In this document: piece by piece, positions 9,955 through 22,024 of the stretch
Position numbering within the stretch: position 1 is the first letter of the stretch
Layout: every line of letters begins with the position of its first letter
Assembly: GCA_037957365.1 (NCBI GenBank)
Contig: JARHVA010002005.1
Span: 1,259,501-1,323,500 of the forward strand
Direction of reading: 5' to 3'
Source of the DNA: Torreya grandis
Taxonomy: Eukaryota > Streptophyta > Pinopsida > Cupressales > Taxaceae
DNA: 64,000 bases
The notes under the pieces: model-generated
What the model saw: only the letters and a program-made list of their open reading frames with translations
Database searches by the model: none
Told to the model about the DNA's origin: nothing
Translations under genes and position numbers: made by a program

Positions 9955-12900
9955 CTATTATTATTTTAAAATATTAAATTATTATTTAACTTTAACTTTA
10001 TCAAATTTATATTAAAATTAATTAAATCTTATATACCTTGAAAAAATATATTTAAAATAAAAACAAACTTTAAAAAATCAAACTCTATAACCCATAAAAT
10101 TAAAAGTAAAAGGATAGAGATTTTTTGTAAGGAAAAAAAAACACGGTTGACAGAAGATTAAGAAATTGATTTAGATCCCTAATCCTCTGTCTCCATTCAT
10201 TTTTTCAAAAATCTGTCTTCCTTTAATAAAAAATAAATTTCATTTGTAAGGTTGAGCATAATGTAAGATTTCTAATGTGCTAGTTAATACTTTGACTAAG
10301 ATTTGTCGGAAGGAACAAACCTTGTTCGTGAACAAACCTTGCTCGTGACCCTTGATTTGTCCACACGTTTTTTAATGGTGACCGGACCCTTTCTTTTTTG
10401 GTTTGCTAGGAATAAACAATATGCAATTTAAGTTCAATCAAATTTATCTAAATAGACAATAAAAATCATATTTAAAATTATAATAAAGAAATATTTTAGA
10501 ATATTTTAAATATGTGAAGAGAAGGTTCTCAAAAGGGTATCGAATTTTCGTAATTCTGTAAATAATTATAAGGTGAAAACAATTGAAAACATGTACATAT
10601 AACAATATATACAAGACTCAGTTTTTTTGGGTGAACATATAATTTTTCCTAAATGACTAGGATTGTATCACTCTTACCCTGACACCGTACTATTACATTC
10701 ATAGCAACAATAATATTCTTCGAAAGATATTTGACGACCTTGTTCCTCTACCCCTGAGATTCGAAAACTTTGCTCACTTTTCTTGAATTCCATATAGATA
10801 TTTAGAAAATTAATCACCTTTCTTGAAACTAGAATGGTTCACAACACCTTGCAAAACCTTAAAACAATGAGGGAGTCATTGAGGGACCCATATTCTCCAT
10901 CCATTATTATCAATCCTGTGTTCTTGGGCAAGTTGGAAAATAACACTCGATTCACTTTGACAAGCAATCATAGATGCAAGCCCTTATCCATATATGATTT
11001 TTCACTAGGGATGAACAAATAGTGCAATGCAATATGAAGACTCCAAATCAAATTTTGCTCTGAGCTCTTCAATTTTGATTTTTCAATAAATGTTATGCTT
11101 TTATGTATCAGTATTGTCCTTGGCATTCAATTCTCACATCTAGCTCTTCTATCAATTTTTGTTTTATATGCAATAATGTACTTGTGTATTTATAGATTTC
11201 TAAAATTTAAATTACGACCATATTGGTATAAAATCCAACACACAACGCCTAGAAAGGTTAAACAACAGTAACACAAAGTACGAGAGACCCAACATGGAGG
11301 CTAGAAGGGCCCATAAGGCAAGGAGTCAAAAATGCACTACATTTTTAAATGTAACAATAACATAGTGATATGTTCCTAGCCAATGAGGGTCATACTACTA
11401 TGGTCTTGGAAAAACTTAGAAGACAATAGAAAGATAGAAGATGTGAGAGAAAAAAGAGGGAGTCAGAAACAAAGGGAAAGTGAATGAAGAAAACCCAAAA
11501 CACATGAAACACAAACCAATAAGAGTCATATAAATTGATGATTGATAAACATGCAAGTACATTAGAACAATACAATTTGACAACTAAAACTACCCCAAGA
11601 CCAAAACTAGGTGTCTACATAATGCTCCACTTTGATGTATGTGAATACACACATATCAAAGTAAAATAAACGAGTTATTTTACTTATTTTGTAATTAATG
11701 TAATATAAAATAAGATAAAACTATTGACTTTAGATTATTTAAGAAAAGAAATTAACAATAAAAATATAAATGTAAATGGTAGATTGATATTACAATTACT
11801 ATTTTTAGAATTCACAAGACAAAGGAGAATAGATGTACTTTGTTGATTTTTTTATTTATGTTGTTCATTGCTTTCGACAGAGTCTTAGAAAATATTTTAT
11901 ATTAGCTTTGTGATTACTTAGATCAAGAAACAAGATTACAAAACCTATGCAAACACTATTGGTGAAGCTTAAACCCCTATGACAATCGATACTATCTAGG
12001 CTTTGCCAGTCCATCAAGGTTGACCATGCCAATTTGTTCCAATTCATATTGTGATGCCTATGCCTATAGATATTTATTATGTATTCATTCACCTTTAACC
12101 CTATGCATGGATCTTTATTTTCCTTCTCTTTACTCCAAAACCTTAATTTCACTTTTGACACGAAGATGACTTGAAAAAGGTGTTAGATAGCCTGAACCAC
12201 TCCCACATGAGTGATTAAGTGTTGCCTACATTCTAATACTTTGAAGAGGACTTAAAATGCATGTAGTTCTGGGGGGGAGGGGTGCATAACATCGTGATCA
12301 TGCTTGAATGCAATATAATGTTTGGCTTTTTGATATTTGATAACATGCTACTTTGACTTGCATCTATCTTCAAATTTGGCTATAGAGTTACTCCTTTGAG
12401 GGGTTTTCAAAGGTGTATGCTTTTGTGATAACATCTGAAGCAATTTCCAATGGATTTATTAATGTGATTTCTAGGTAAAGAGTGAAAGCCAAGTGTGTAT
12501 AACCTTAGTGTTGATTTGTATTTATAGACAACTCTTTAATATTTCTCCCCATAACCAACCCATGAAACATATTTAGGATGACTTAATGGAGAGGTCTCAA
12601 TTTTAAAAGTAGTTGTTAAGAGTTCTTAGATACTATTAGTAGAGGTAGACACCTATAGTAAACATTATGTGTCTAAATAGTACTAGTACTATCCTAAGAG
12701 GAAAATAAAGGACTTAAGATATGGTGACAATCTACTTAAGATTATGGAGTGTTCTTACACAAACTAGGATGATCTTGAATATGTGTATTAATAAATCAGG
12801 TTAGCCAAGATAATAAATGGGTAGATGAATATGAGATAATGTGCATAAGAGTCAAATGTGTGCACGTCTATAAATATGTCAAAGTATACCAAAATTGATG

Positions 12901-13160
12901 TTATCAAGTGTTTAATATCAAATTTAAGTGTCTACACATATACTTGGGAGGGTTCATAGAAAATATCGTAATATAAACATGTAATAATTCTCTAAGTCAA
13001 TATAAAAATAATTATTATCTAAAAGTTAAAGGGCAAAAGAGGTTACCTTATTTCCATCATGGAAATTCATGAAGATCCTAGATCAAATATCCATGCCCTT
13101 ATTATCTGAGATATGGAACCTTGTGTACTTGGAAACATAATGAAACATATGAAAGTGTGT
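9955..13160. repeat. Repeated unit, copy 1 (uninterrupted)
   Basis: This block matches a second copy that has been split: 9955-10622 aligns with 13870-14758, and 10623-13160 with 42311-45498. Matching landmarks include CAATTTAAGTTCAATC (10420), CATTATTATCAATCC (10900), GGTCTTGGAAAAA (11402), ATGTGATTTCTAGGTAAAGAG (12463) and GAAATTCATGAAGATCC (13065). Divergence is substantial, with many small indels. No coding frame is recognisable, so the unit could be a non-autonomous element, a long LTR or a plain segmental duplication. It preserves the empty target site of the LINE found in copy 2 (near 10603-10622). Confidence 0.75.
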
Positions 13161-13869
13161 CATATCCCTAGATTTGAGAATTATGTTTTTTGGATTTTAA
13201 TGTTATTTGTTGAACACTATGTCCTATTTTTGTCATTTGTGCCAAGAGAACTTTGAATATTGATTAGTATAATAATTGTTTTTGACATAACTATTTTGGG
13301 AATAGCTACAGTTTATGATTGGATTATGAAACTATTGTAAATGACATGTTTAATATTCTATTTTATTTCAAGTCTGCTATTGATTAAATCTTGATGCTTA
13401 GATCATATAGAGTTTGTTAACATTTTGTGATATCATGTATGTGCAGATTAAAGCATTTAAATTGGCATTTAAAGTTCAATCTAGAACCACATATAAAATG
13501 TAACATTTTATCAAGGATATAATTGGTATACTTAGTTTTGATATCATTACAATTTTGTTTTATGTCTAATGGATAGTTTATATGATTAACATTTAATGAT
13601 TTATCGATATGGTCAATAGTGCAAATAGCCAAAGGCTATCGCGCTATCAAGACTTAATGATCTAATCAATCCATCTTGAAATTCACACTAGAATCAAACA
13701 CAATTATGAGATATGAACCCATCAACATATATTATGTCTACTTGAGTACCAATAAGTTTAAACCCCTTAAAAAATGGTAAAAAGATAAAAACACAATTTA
13801 CAGAAAATAAAATAGATTTAAAAGTTCTTAAAAGGCATAAGCACATTAAAATATTGTTTTCAAGTTGTA
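13161..13869. other. Spacer between the two repeated units, nothing seen
   Basis: AT-rich sequence with no recognisable gene, domain or repeat. A 71-codon minus-strand open frame at 13417-13632 has no family resemblance. Confidence 0.5.
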
Positions 13870-14758
13870 TCTGTTATATTATTTTTTAAATTTAATTTTA
13901 TCAATTTTATATTAAAAATAATTATAAATCTTCTATAACTTTAAAATAAAATTACTTTAAAATAAAATATCTTGAAAAAAATTTACTTTAAAATAAAATA
14001 TCTTTAAATTTTATAGTGTGTATTTTATTGTTTGTAAATTGTGAATCCCATAATTTATTGTGGGTTTTATTTTGTGCTATTTATTTCCACCAAAACGTTC
14101 TTAAAATATTTCTAATGTATGAGAAATGTAGACTTTAGCCTTTTCGGCTTTGATTAAGTGGAGTTTTTTTTTTTAACGTTCTAAAATATTTCTAATGTTT
14201 TGGGATAGTGACCATTCTTTTTCTTTTTTGGTTTGCTAGGATGCTAATTTCAAAGGGGAATAATGTAATGAGAGTTAGTAACTCGAGATGAGAATGTGGG
14301 TTGAGAGCTTTCATAGGGTTTAATACATGTCACCATTGTTTAGCATTGTGTCTAATATATATATTTTTATATTAAATTTATCAGATTATTACTTTTTTTT
14401 TAATTTATTATACTTCTTTCGTTTCTTAGTTTTGGTATTTTTTTCTCTTTAATGACATCACATCTTATTGATTTAATGATTAAAGTTGTCACTGGTAGTA
14501 GTTGTGATGTAGGAAAATGGTTTTACATCAAAATACAATATATTTGCCTATAAACAACGTGCAATTCAAATCTAATCAAATTTACTTAAATAAGTAATAA
14601 AAATTATATTTAATTATAATAAATAAATATTCCATAATAATTAAAATGTGTAAAGAAAGGGTTCTGATAAGAATACAAAATTGTCACAAATATGTCAATA
14701 GTTAGAAGGTGGAAATATGTGGAAACATCTCTAAATAACAATACATACAAAACCCAGT
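13870..14758. repeat. Repeated unit, copy 2, left part
   Basis: Aligns with 9955-10622, including TTTCTTTTTTGGTTTGCTAGG (14222 versus 10392) and CAATTCAAATCTAATCAAATTTA (14563 versus 10420). It carries about 310 extra bases (14241-14555) absent from copy 1. It ends at the LINE insertion, where ATACATACAAAACCCAGT (14741-14758) is the left target-site copy. The right part of this unit resumes at about 42311. Confidence 0.7.
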
Positions 14759-15289
14759 CATGCCTTCTACCCCTTCTCCTTCTTTTTCCTTGGTCGAGTC
14801 TACTCCCCTCCCTCTCCCTCATCTTTCTCCTAATCCTCCCCCCTGATTGTTTTATAAACCCATTGATATTTCTTGTTCAAATTCTGATTCTGATTGCATA
14901 CCAGATACTTTTGGTAAGCCTACATTAGGCAAAGTTACTAAGGTCAATCTTCTTGTGTTTGATTCTATGCATCAAGCTTTCATGAGTGCCTCGCCTTCAA
15001 AGGGATAAAGAGATTTTAACCCCTTCTAAAAATATTCAAGAGAATCAACTCCAAATGTCCCCTTTCTCAAGAAAGGGCAAAGGAAAAGGAAAAGGCTCTT
15101 CTTCAGATCATAAGGGCTTAGAACAAGAAGTTTGTAAAGTCCTCTTTTCAAGTTCAAAATCTAAAAGAGAGAAAAGCCTAAAACAAGGAATGGGGAAGAG
15201 CCCTTCCAAAGATCAATGAAGACCTTCTCATAGAACATAAGGGGGATGGAATCCCCTAACAAATGGAGGTTGCCCAAGAGACAACTTCA

Positions 15290-16045
15290 AATTCATATCC
15301 TAGATTTAGTCTTCATCCAAGAAACTAAGCTTCCTAAAGCCGTGTGTCTTGAAAAATGTTCTAAATTATTCAAACATTTTACTTCCTTTTCGATTGGAGT
15401 TAAGTGACAGTCAAGTGGTCTATGTGTCCTCTTCAAGAAATCTTCAGTTTTGTATTCAATTGTGAACTCCAAAAAAATTTGGATTTGCCTTAAAATCAAT
15501 TATGGACTCTAGGAAAATTTGTATCTGCCTTAAAATCTAAGGCCTCAAAGAGAATATGTCTTTTCTCATCTTTAATGTGTATGCCCCCTCTAGCCTGATT
15601 GCTAAACAAACATGGTGAAAGGAAATCTCAATGATCTTGAACTTGTTTCAAGATGAATAGTTAATGTTGGTTGGTGACTTCAATTGTATCTTGAGAAATC
15701 ATGAGAAAAGAGGCAGGGTTTAGAGAAATACTCGATCCCAATTATATTTCATCAAATTTGTCAATGAAAATAATCTTTGGGACACAACCTAAATTTGGAT
15801 CCTTTACTTGGACTAACAAAAGACTTGGTTTTGATAACATTGTTGAGCGCATTGAAAAATTTATGGTCTCTAATCATTGGTTAAATCAAAATTGGATCAT
15901 TTACTTAGATCTTCTTAAAGTGTCAGGGTCTGACCATTTGCCTATTTCCCTCACTATAAAAATAGATATCACTTCAATTAACACGCCCTTTAGATTTGAA
16001 CTAATGTGGCCACCAAAACTGATGGTACTTGGTGGCAGGACCTAA
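15290..16045 (+). pseudogene. LINE apurinic/apyrimidinic-type endonuclease domain
   Basis: Three landmarks of the LINE endonuclease appear in order: VFIQETKL (about 15306), VGDFNCIL (about 15673) and the C-terminal SGSDHLPISL (about 15925), with the intervening FGSFTWTNKR segment near 15790. This enzyme nicks target DNA to prime reverse transcription. The frame is broken between and within motifs (stops at about 15405, 15485 and 15655), so it is dead. Motif identity is clear; exact domain limits are not. Confidence 0.8.
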
Positions 16046-16559
16046 CTCGTAGAGGTAGTACCATAATGTTTATTATAACCCATACACTAAAAAATGTTAG
16101 ACAACATTTCTACAAATAGAACAAGTAAGTATTTGGAAACATAATTAAAGAAAAATCCATCATGAAATCAGCTATTCAGATCCTTCAAGACCAAGTGTAA
16201 TGGGTTAGTCATGACAAAAACTCACTTCTCATGAAAAAAGAGCTAAGTGCAAAGTTGAACTTGGTTCTGGTTAAAGAGGAGATTTTATGAAAACAAAATT
16301 CTAAAGAGTTTTAGCTTAATAAGGAGGCTATAACACAAAATTATTTCACCAATCTACCCTATCTACTCATAATTATAACATGATATGATGATCTTAGAAT
16401 TCAAAACTAGCAATGGTCCTTGTACTCAAGATTTAGATGGGATTCAAAAGGAGGTAGTATATTTTTTTGAAAACTTAATAAGGATTCCTCCATCGATTTT
16501 GCTTTTGAGCAACACAAATTTGTGAATCTTATTCCAAATTTTATCAATGATAATTAGAA

Positions 16560-17671
16560 TGCTAATTTATTGAGACCTTTCATAAAGCAAGAAATCGAGA
16601 CTCCATTTTGGAGCATGGACAATGATAAAGCCCCAGGCCCTGATGGGTTTCCTCTAGGAATTTTCAATCACTTTTGGGAAGTTGTTAAAAAAGATATTAT
16701 CAAAGTTGCCAATGAATCCAAATCCTTAAGAAAAATTATGAAGGATTTTAATTGCACTTTTCGGACTCTGATTCCCAAGAAAGCTAACGTGGATTCCTTA
16801 GACAACTTCATACCAATAGCCCTTTGTAACACCATATACAAGATTATTTCAAAAGCATTGGCTAATTATCTTCAAATCATTGTTCCTCTTCTTATTTCAA
16901 AATAACAAGATTATTTTATCCAAAATAAACAAATCTTGGATGGGTTTGTTATTTTGCATGAACTAATTCACTTAGCTAAATTAAAGAAGGAAGTAAATAT
17001 TATTATCAAACTTGACATTTATCGAAGCTTATGATAGGGTAAAGTGGAACTTTATTTTCAAAATTATTAAGAATTTTGAGTTCTTAGAGGCTTGGTGCAA
17101 TAAGATTAATATTGTGTCTCTGCTCTTATGTTTTATGTACTTGTAAATAGAGTCCTGACTAGTTTTTTCAATACTTCACAAGGTCTCCATCAAGGAGATC
17201 CTATCCCACCATATCTCTTCATCATTATGGCAGAGGCCCTAGGTAGAGCATTTTCTAAAGTAAAAGTACTAAATCTCATTAGTGACTTCAACATCATTGA
17301 GAATGTAAACTTATCACATGGATAGTTTATGGTTGATATAATTTTGGGAAACTCTACTCATATTCTGGAAACTATAATACTAAAAAAAATCCTTGATTGG
17401 TATTAGCATGCTTCGGGGTAGGAGGTTAACCTCTTGAAATCAAAACTTTTCGTCCTTCACATTTATTTTCGTAAATAAAATAAGATTAAGCAATTCTTTA
17501 GATTTTCTTTATGTTCTCTTCCCAATAAATAATTGGGGATCCCCCTCTTTGAAGATCTATAAAAAAGGGAATTTTAGGACAATATGACCATAACCTTTCA
17601 GAATAAATTAGTCTCTTGGAAAGGAAAATATTTCTCAAATAGAAAAATATAATTAATTCAAGTTGTCCTCT
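16560..17671 (+). pseudogene. LINE reverse transcriptase, N-terminal and central part
   Basis: Frame 16570-16905 encodes the plant LINE RT opening: KAPGPDGFPLGIFNHFW, then TLIPKK and PIALCNTIYKIISKALAN. After frame changes come KLDIY/EAYDRVKWN (about 17008-17050) and SQGLHQGDPIPPYLFIIMAE (17175-17235). The catalytic FADD-type motif is degraded to FMVDIILG (about 17325-17345). The segment ends with NKLVSWKGKY and IQVV at the gypsy insertion point; the next residues, LQA and onward, are at 39932. Similarity is unambiguous, and the enzyme is inactive. Confidence 0.85.
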
Positions 17672-18925
17672 TTTAGACACATAAATTAATACTTATTGCT
17701 AAAATAATGCACTTGTGAGCATCTTCTTATACACACTTCTCTCATGCTAAGTTCCACGGTTTTGAATTGCCAATCCTCTATTGCTATGTGAATGACCTTT
17801 GCTCTTAATCAATTTTGATACATGATGTTCCTATTCTTCATTCCAAGCATCCTAAACTCACTATTAGACTGATCCACACTCCCATTTTAGTTGTCTTTTC
17901 TCTTTAAAAAGGGTCATGATTTCATGACTATCCCACTTGGTGGCAGTGTTTAAATTTGTTGTCCACGTCCTTCCACCAAACAATAGCTAATTACTCAAAT
18001 TCAAATTTGCCTAATGGGTTATCCCACATGTTTTGCATGTCTCACTTGAGTAATTTCCTAAAATATCACTATAAATTTACATTTTCTAACCATTATTCAT
18101 TAGAGGTTGATATGATGGAAAAACTCTATAACATCTACTTACACATTGAGAAAAAAGCACCTATTCTTTTCAATTCTCAGTACACACATCCCCAGTAGCC
18201 CTGAGCTAAGTCTAAATACACTTCTAAGGTCACATTTCATTGTTGAAGTACATGATTAAATTAGGATTCCACCAACATATAACATTACACCAATATTTTG
18301 TATACATCACCGTAGCATAGGGGAAACTAAATGTATTTTGATCCCTCTTCATAGTGTTGGTATGTAGGTAGTACTCAACACATGGGGTGTTGAGGTCAAG
18401 CATAAATTTAGTCACTAACCCACTTTTCCCATTTATTATGTTTACTCCTAATTGTCTATTGAGCTAGGGTTTCAAGTGAAGAAGAACGTACACAATGACT
18501 CCCACTACAAATAAAATAAATTTAATCACACACATAAGACTATTAGGTGAAGGCAAACCTATCAGCTTTCACACAAAAAGCTAAAACCCTATCGAATGTT
18601 AGCATGCCCTATAAATTCCAATGTAATCCAACCTAATCTAATTAACACAAGCTTGTCCCATGTAGATGAAAAGTGATATTCTTGATTCACAGTGACCTTA
18701 CACAACTGTATAGTCAATTTTGACAATCGTAATCATTGTCCTACAAGTTTGATTTCTAGATAAGTTATTCCTATTTGGTACTTTATCCTTGTATCATATT
18801 TCCAACATATTAAGCTCTAAATCAGTATATGTGTGATTTATTGATCATCTTATATATTTTGATTTTACTCAGTTGTTTATCATAATTAGGATTTAATACT
18901 ATTTATCCCAATTTTTGATAGAGCA
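17672..18925 (+). repeat. Gypsy LTR 1 (5' LTR)
   Basis: Starts TTTAGACACATAAATT, where the other copies start TGTA, so the terminal TG is mutated. It shares AATGCACTTGTGA, CTTATACACACTT, CTCATGC and the end TTTTTGATAGAGCA. Length 1,254 bp. The following internal sequence at 18926 corresponds to the primer-binding region after LTR2. Confidence 0.85.
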
Positions 18926-19735
18926 TATTAATGAATTGCATATTGTTAAATATTATAAAACCCTAGTTTCACTAAGGGTTTATTTATATCCTTTAACATT
19001 TCCATTTAGGGTTACAAATTTTAGATTCTCTAATTTCTATACTATCAGGATAATAATGACTAAATCTATTCATCTTTTCTTAATTCAAAAAACTTCAGTA
19101 TTATTTGCATGTAGCTTCCTTGTAATATGTAAAATATTTAGGTTGCATGCAAGTCCATGGATGCATAAATTAAAGCAAAAGGCAAAATCCAATATAAACA
19201 AAGACCTTAATAATGAACAATTCCATAATGTTTATTGTTACATGGTTTAGTTTGAACTGCAACCCATTAATATTAGATTCTAGAGGGTTTAGTTGCTTCC
19301 TTTCATTCCTCCTTCCACTAGATCTCTAAATTACCTCAACTACCATCCCACCTCTAATATTCACCCTAGGTTTATATTAGATCCTACAGTCCATGTTGTT
19401 ATCACTAAAATAGGTCAAGAGCCCCATGGTGTGTGGGAAGATGGAGGAACTCAAAGATTTAATATTATCGATCAACTTAATATCAAACCAACAAAGATAT
19501 CCATTATATAGTTGATCCAACAGTTAAATATGTAACAATATATCTTATATGTGGAACTACATGACACCACTAATCACAAAATACAAAACCAAATTATGCT
19601 TCCATCATTAACACATTGTGATGGACATAAGAGTCTATATTTGTTGAAAAGGAAGATTTTCCACCATAACATATCATTAATCACTATTTGCCTTTATAAA
19701 TTCAACTCAAAATTAATGACATGGGTGTTAAGTGA
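18926..19735 (+). pseudogene. Gypsy element 1 leader and decayed gag/pre-protease region
   Basis: The first ~100 bases align with the leader after LTR2 (both carry AAACCCTAG then AGGGTT segments). The frames at 19293-19511 and 19551-19742 read through polyprotein-like sequence leading into the protease, with LYLLKRKIFHHNIS and FNSKLMTWVL just before the active site. Most of gag is missing or unrecognisable. I assign this only by position and its continuity with the protease. Confidence 0.45.
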
Positions 19736-20080
19736 GTCATAGTTGATAATGGTTTGGGTTTGAATATTTACAATATTTCCGTCCTTTGACTACTTAATAC
19801 AAATGCTGAAAGTTTAGATCATTAGGATATGAATATGATAGGCTTTGATAATATTCCTCACAAGGTATTAGGAGATAACCTTGAATCTCACATTGGGTTC
19901 AAGAACTATTACTACAACATGTCAACTATGCCCATTGATCTTAATTAAAACATTTTACTTGGAAAGGCTTGAATTCATGATATGCAAGTTATCCCTTCCA
20001 CTTTACATGCATGTTTGAAGTTCAATTACCAAGGGTATATATATACATGTATTATGGATCATGAACTATTTAAGTATTGT
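19736..20080 (+). pseudogene. Gypsy element 1 aspartic protease
   Basis: VDNGLGLNIYNIS (about 19742-19780) matches the plant gypsy protease active site VDNGSALNxxxxS, keeping the catalytic Asp. Downstream, LGKA then IHDMQVIPSTLHACLKFNYQG (19970-20035) is the conserved protease-to-RT linker of Tat-like elements. Several stops lie between. The protease would release gag and pol products from the polyprotein. Confidence 0.75.
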
Positions 20081-20848
20081 TAGGTAACTGAATCCACACA
20101 AAATTATGTTCCCCATATGGATTTTTATACTTAGATAGTAATACAACCTACTATTCACACTTCTATAATGGCTCATACAGTTACACACACAATATCTTCA
20201 TCTAATAATACAAACAAACAAAAATATGACTTTAGATTAAGTTATTTACAAAATATGGGTTAAAAAGGACATGGACTAGGAAATCATGCACATGGCATTC
20301 TTCATCCTATTAAGGCATCTAGTCATAAAGGCAAATAAGGCCTTGGTTATATGAATCATTTAGGAATCCAAACTCAGTCACATCTGCTAATGGACTTATA
20401 ATTTTTAGAAAATCTATTCAACAGGGTATACACTTAATCAATTATATATCTACATTATTAATTGTGTATCCATAGCTTATTGATGATATCACTTCGCCAA
20501 ATCTTTTAACACTAGATGAATTTCTAATGACAAGTCTCTACTAGAGTATTTAGGAACATACGAGTATCTCCCTTTCTTCTATCATAAGAATAGGTTTCCT
20601 CATTCTAAAAATAGTTTGACAATTTACATAATCATGTACACACTGATGGTTTTGATATAATTCCTATTACACCTTATATCAAAGGTAGATCTATTTTTAT
20701 AAATGAAGAGACAATTAAGTTTAATTATTGAAAAAATATAGATCCAAGATTTGTACTTTTAGATGTTGCACTTAAAAATGATGACGATAAATCAATAAGA
20801 TAAGAATTACATGATTTCATCAAGATATTTGGTTGGGCATACTCTAAT

Positions 20849-22020
20849 ATGCTAGGCATTGATCTTTTGGTTGCAGTCCATCTCATAAGACTTTATCCTG
20901 ATGCAAAACTACTTAAACTAAAAATATGCAAAATGCATCCAAAAGTTGTGTTGCTAGTTAAGGAGAAGATTCAAAGATTGTTCGATGCATGTTTCATTCA
21001 ATCTCTAGCCTATTCAGAATGGGTGTCTAATATTGTGTTGGTAGTAAATCCTAATGGGAAAATATGTTTTTTTTTAGATTCTAGAGATTTAAATAAGGCT
21101 TGTCTTAAATATGATTTCCCACTACCCAACATTGATACGATTGTGAATTCCACAGTTAGATATGAGATGTTATCATTCAAGGATGGCTTTATTAGTTACA
21201 ATTAAATCAAAAATACTGATGAAGATCAAGAAAACATCATTTATCACATCATGGGTAACCTTTTATTATATAGTCATGCCTTTTTAATTAAAAAATGTTG
21301 AGGCCATATATCAACAAGCCATGAAAAATGTTTCTCATGATCTTCTTCACAAGACAATAGAGGACTATATGGATAATTTACTTGCAAAATAAAAACAAAG
21401 ACACAATCATGAAATTGATTTATGATAGATATTTGAGTGGTTATGATAGTATAATGTACATCTAAATCCAAATAAGTTGTGTTGATAGTTAAGGAGAAGA
21501 TTCAAAGATTGTTCGATACATGTTTCATTCAATCTCTAGCGTATTCAGAATGGGTGTCTAATATTGTGTTGGTAGTAAATCCTAATGGGAAAATATGTTT
21601 TTTTTTAGATTATAGAGATTTAAATAAGGCTTGTCTTAAATATGATTTCCCACTACCCAATATTGATAAAATTGTGAATTCCACAGTTAAATATGAGATG
21701 TTATCATTCATGGATGGTTTTATTAGTTACAATCAAATCAAAAATACTGATGAAGATCAAGAAAACATCATTTATCACATCATGGGTAACCTTTTATTAT
21801 ATAGTCATGCCTTTTTGATTAAAAAATGTTGAGGCCATATATCAACAAGCCATGAAAAATGTTTCTCATGATCTTCTTCACAAGACAATAGAGGACTATG
21901 TGGATGATTTACTTGCAAAATAAAAACAAAGACACAATCATGAAATTGATTTATGATAGATATTTGAGTGGTTATGATAGTATAATGTACATCTAAATCC
22001 AAATAAGTGAATTTTTGGTG
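20849..22020 (+). pseudogene. Gypsy element 1 reverse transcriptase with internal tandem duplication
   Basis: RT begins with the MLGID / HLIRL / KMHPKV segments (20849-20945), then KEKIQRLFDACFIQSLAYSEW, SNIVLVVNPNGK, RDLNKACLKYDFPLPNID, EMLSFKDGF and the catalytic EDY-DD block. The block 20946-21476 is repeated at 21477-22007 (531 bp, 177 codons). Copy 1 has YMDN at the catalytic site, a stop for the Gln in YNQIK, and SRDLNKA; copy 2 keeps YVDD, YNQIK and YRDLNKA. Both share a stop after FLIKKC. RT then reads NPNK, stop, IFGVT and is cut at 22024 by the 5.1-kb insertion; it resumes at 27121. The enzyme is inactive. Confidence 0.85.
20946..22007 (+). repeat. 531-bp exact-period tandem duplication in RT
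   Basis: Copy 1 is 20946-21476 and copy 2 is 21477-22007. I count roughly 14 substitutions and no indel. The junctions share ATCCAAA(AT)AAG: it occurs before copy 1, between the copies and at the end of copy 2, so microhomology may have mediated the duplication. Because the period is 177 whole codons the frame is kept, yet both copies share older stop codons. Confidence 0.9.
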
Positions 22021-22024
22021 TAAC

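Larger units (their letters stand above)
14759..17671 (+). mobile_element. LINE, left half (endonuclease and most of RT)
   Basis: The left part of a plant non-LTR retrotransposon, decayed by stops and frameshifts. It starts after the target-site copy at 14741-14758, has a short ORF1-like remnant rich in Lys/Ser (about 14986-15219), then endonuclease and reverse transcriptase. The element stops mid-RT at 17671, where a gypsy LTR begins, and continues at 39931 in the matching codon. Full ORF1 is not seen, so the element may have been 5'-truncated on insertion. The two halves total about 5.3 kb. Confidence 0.85.
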
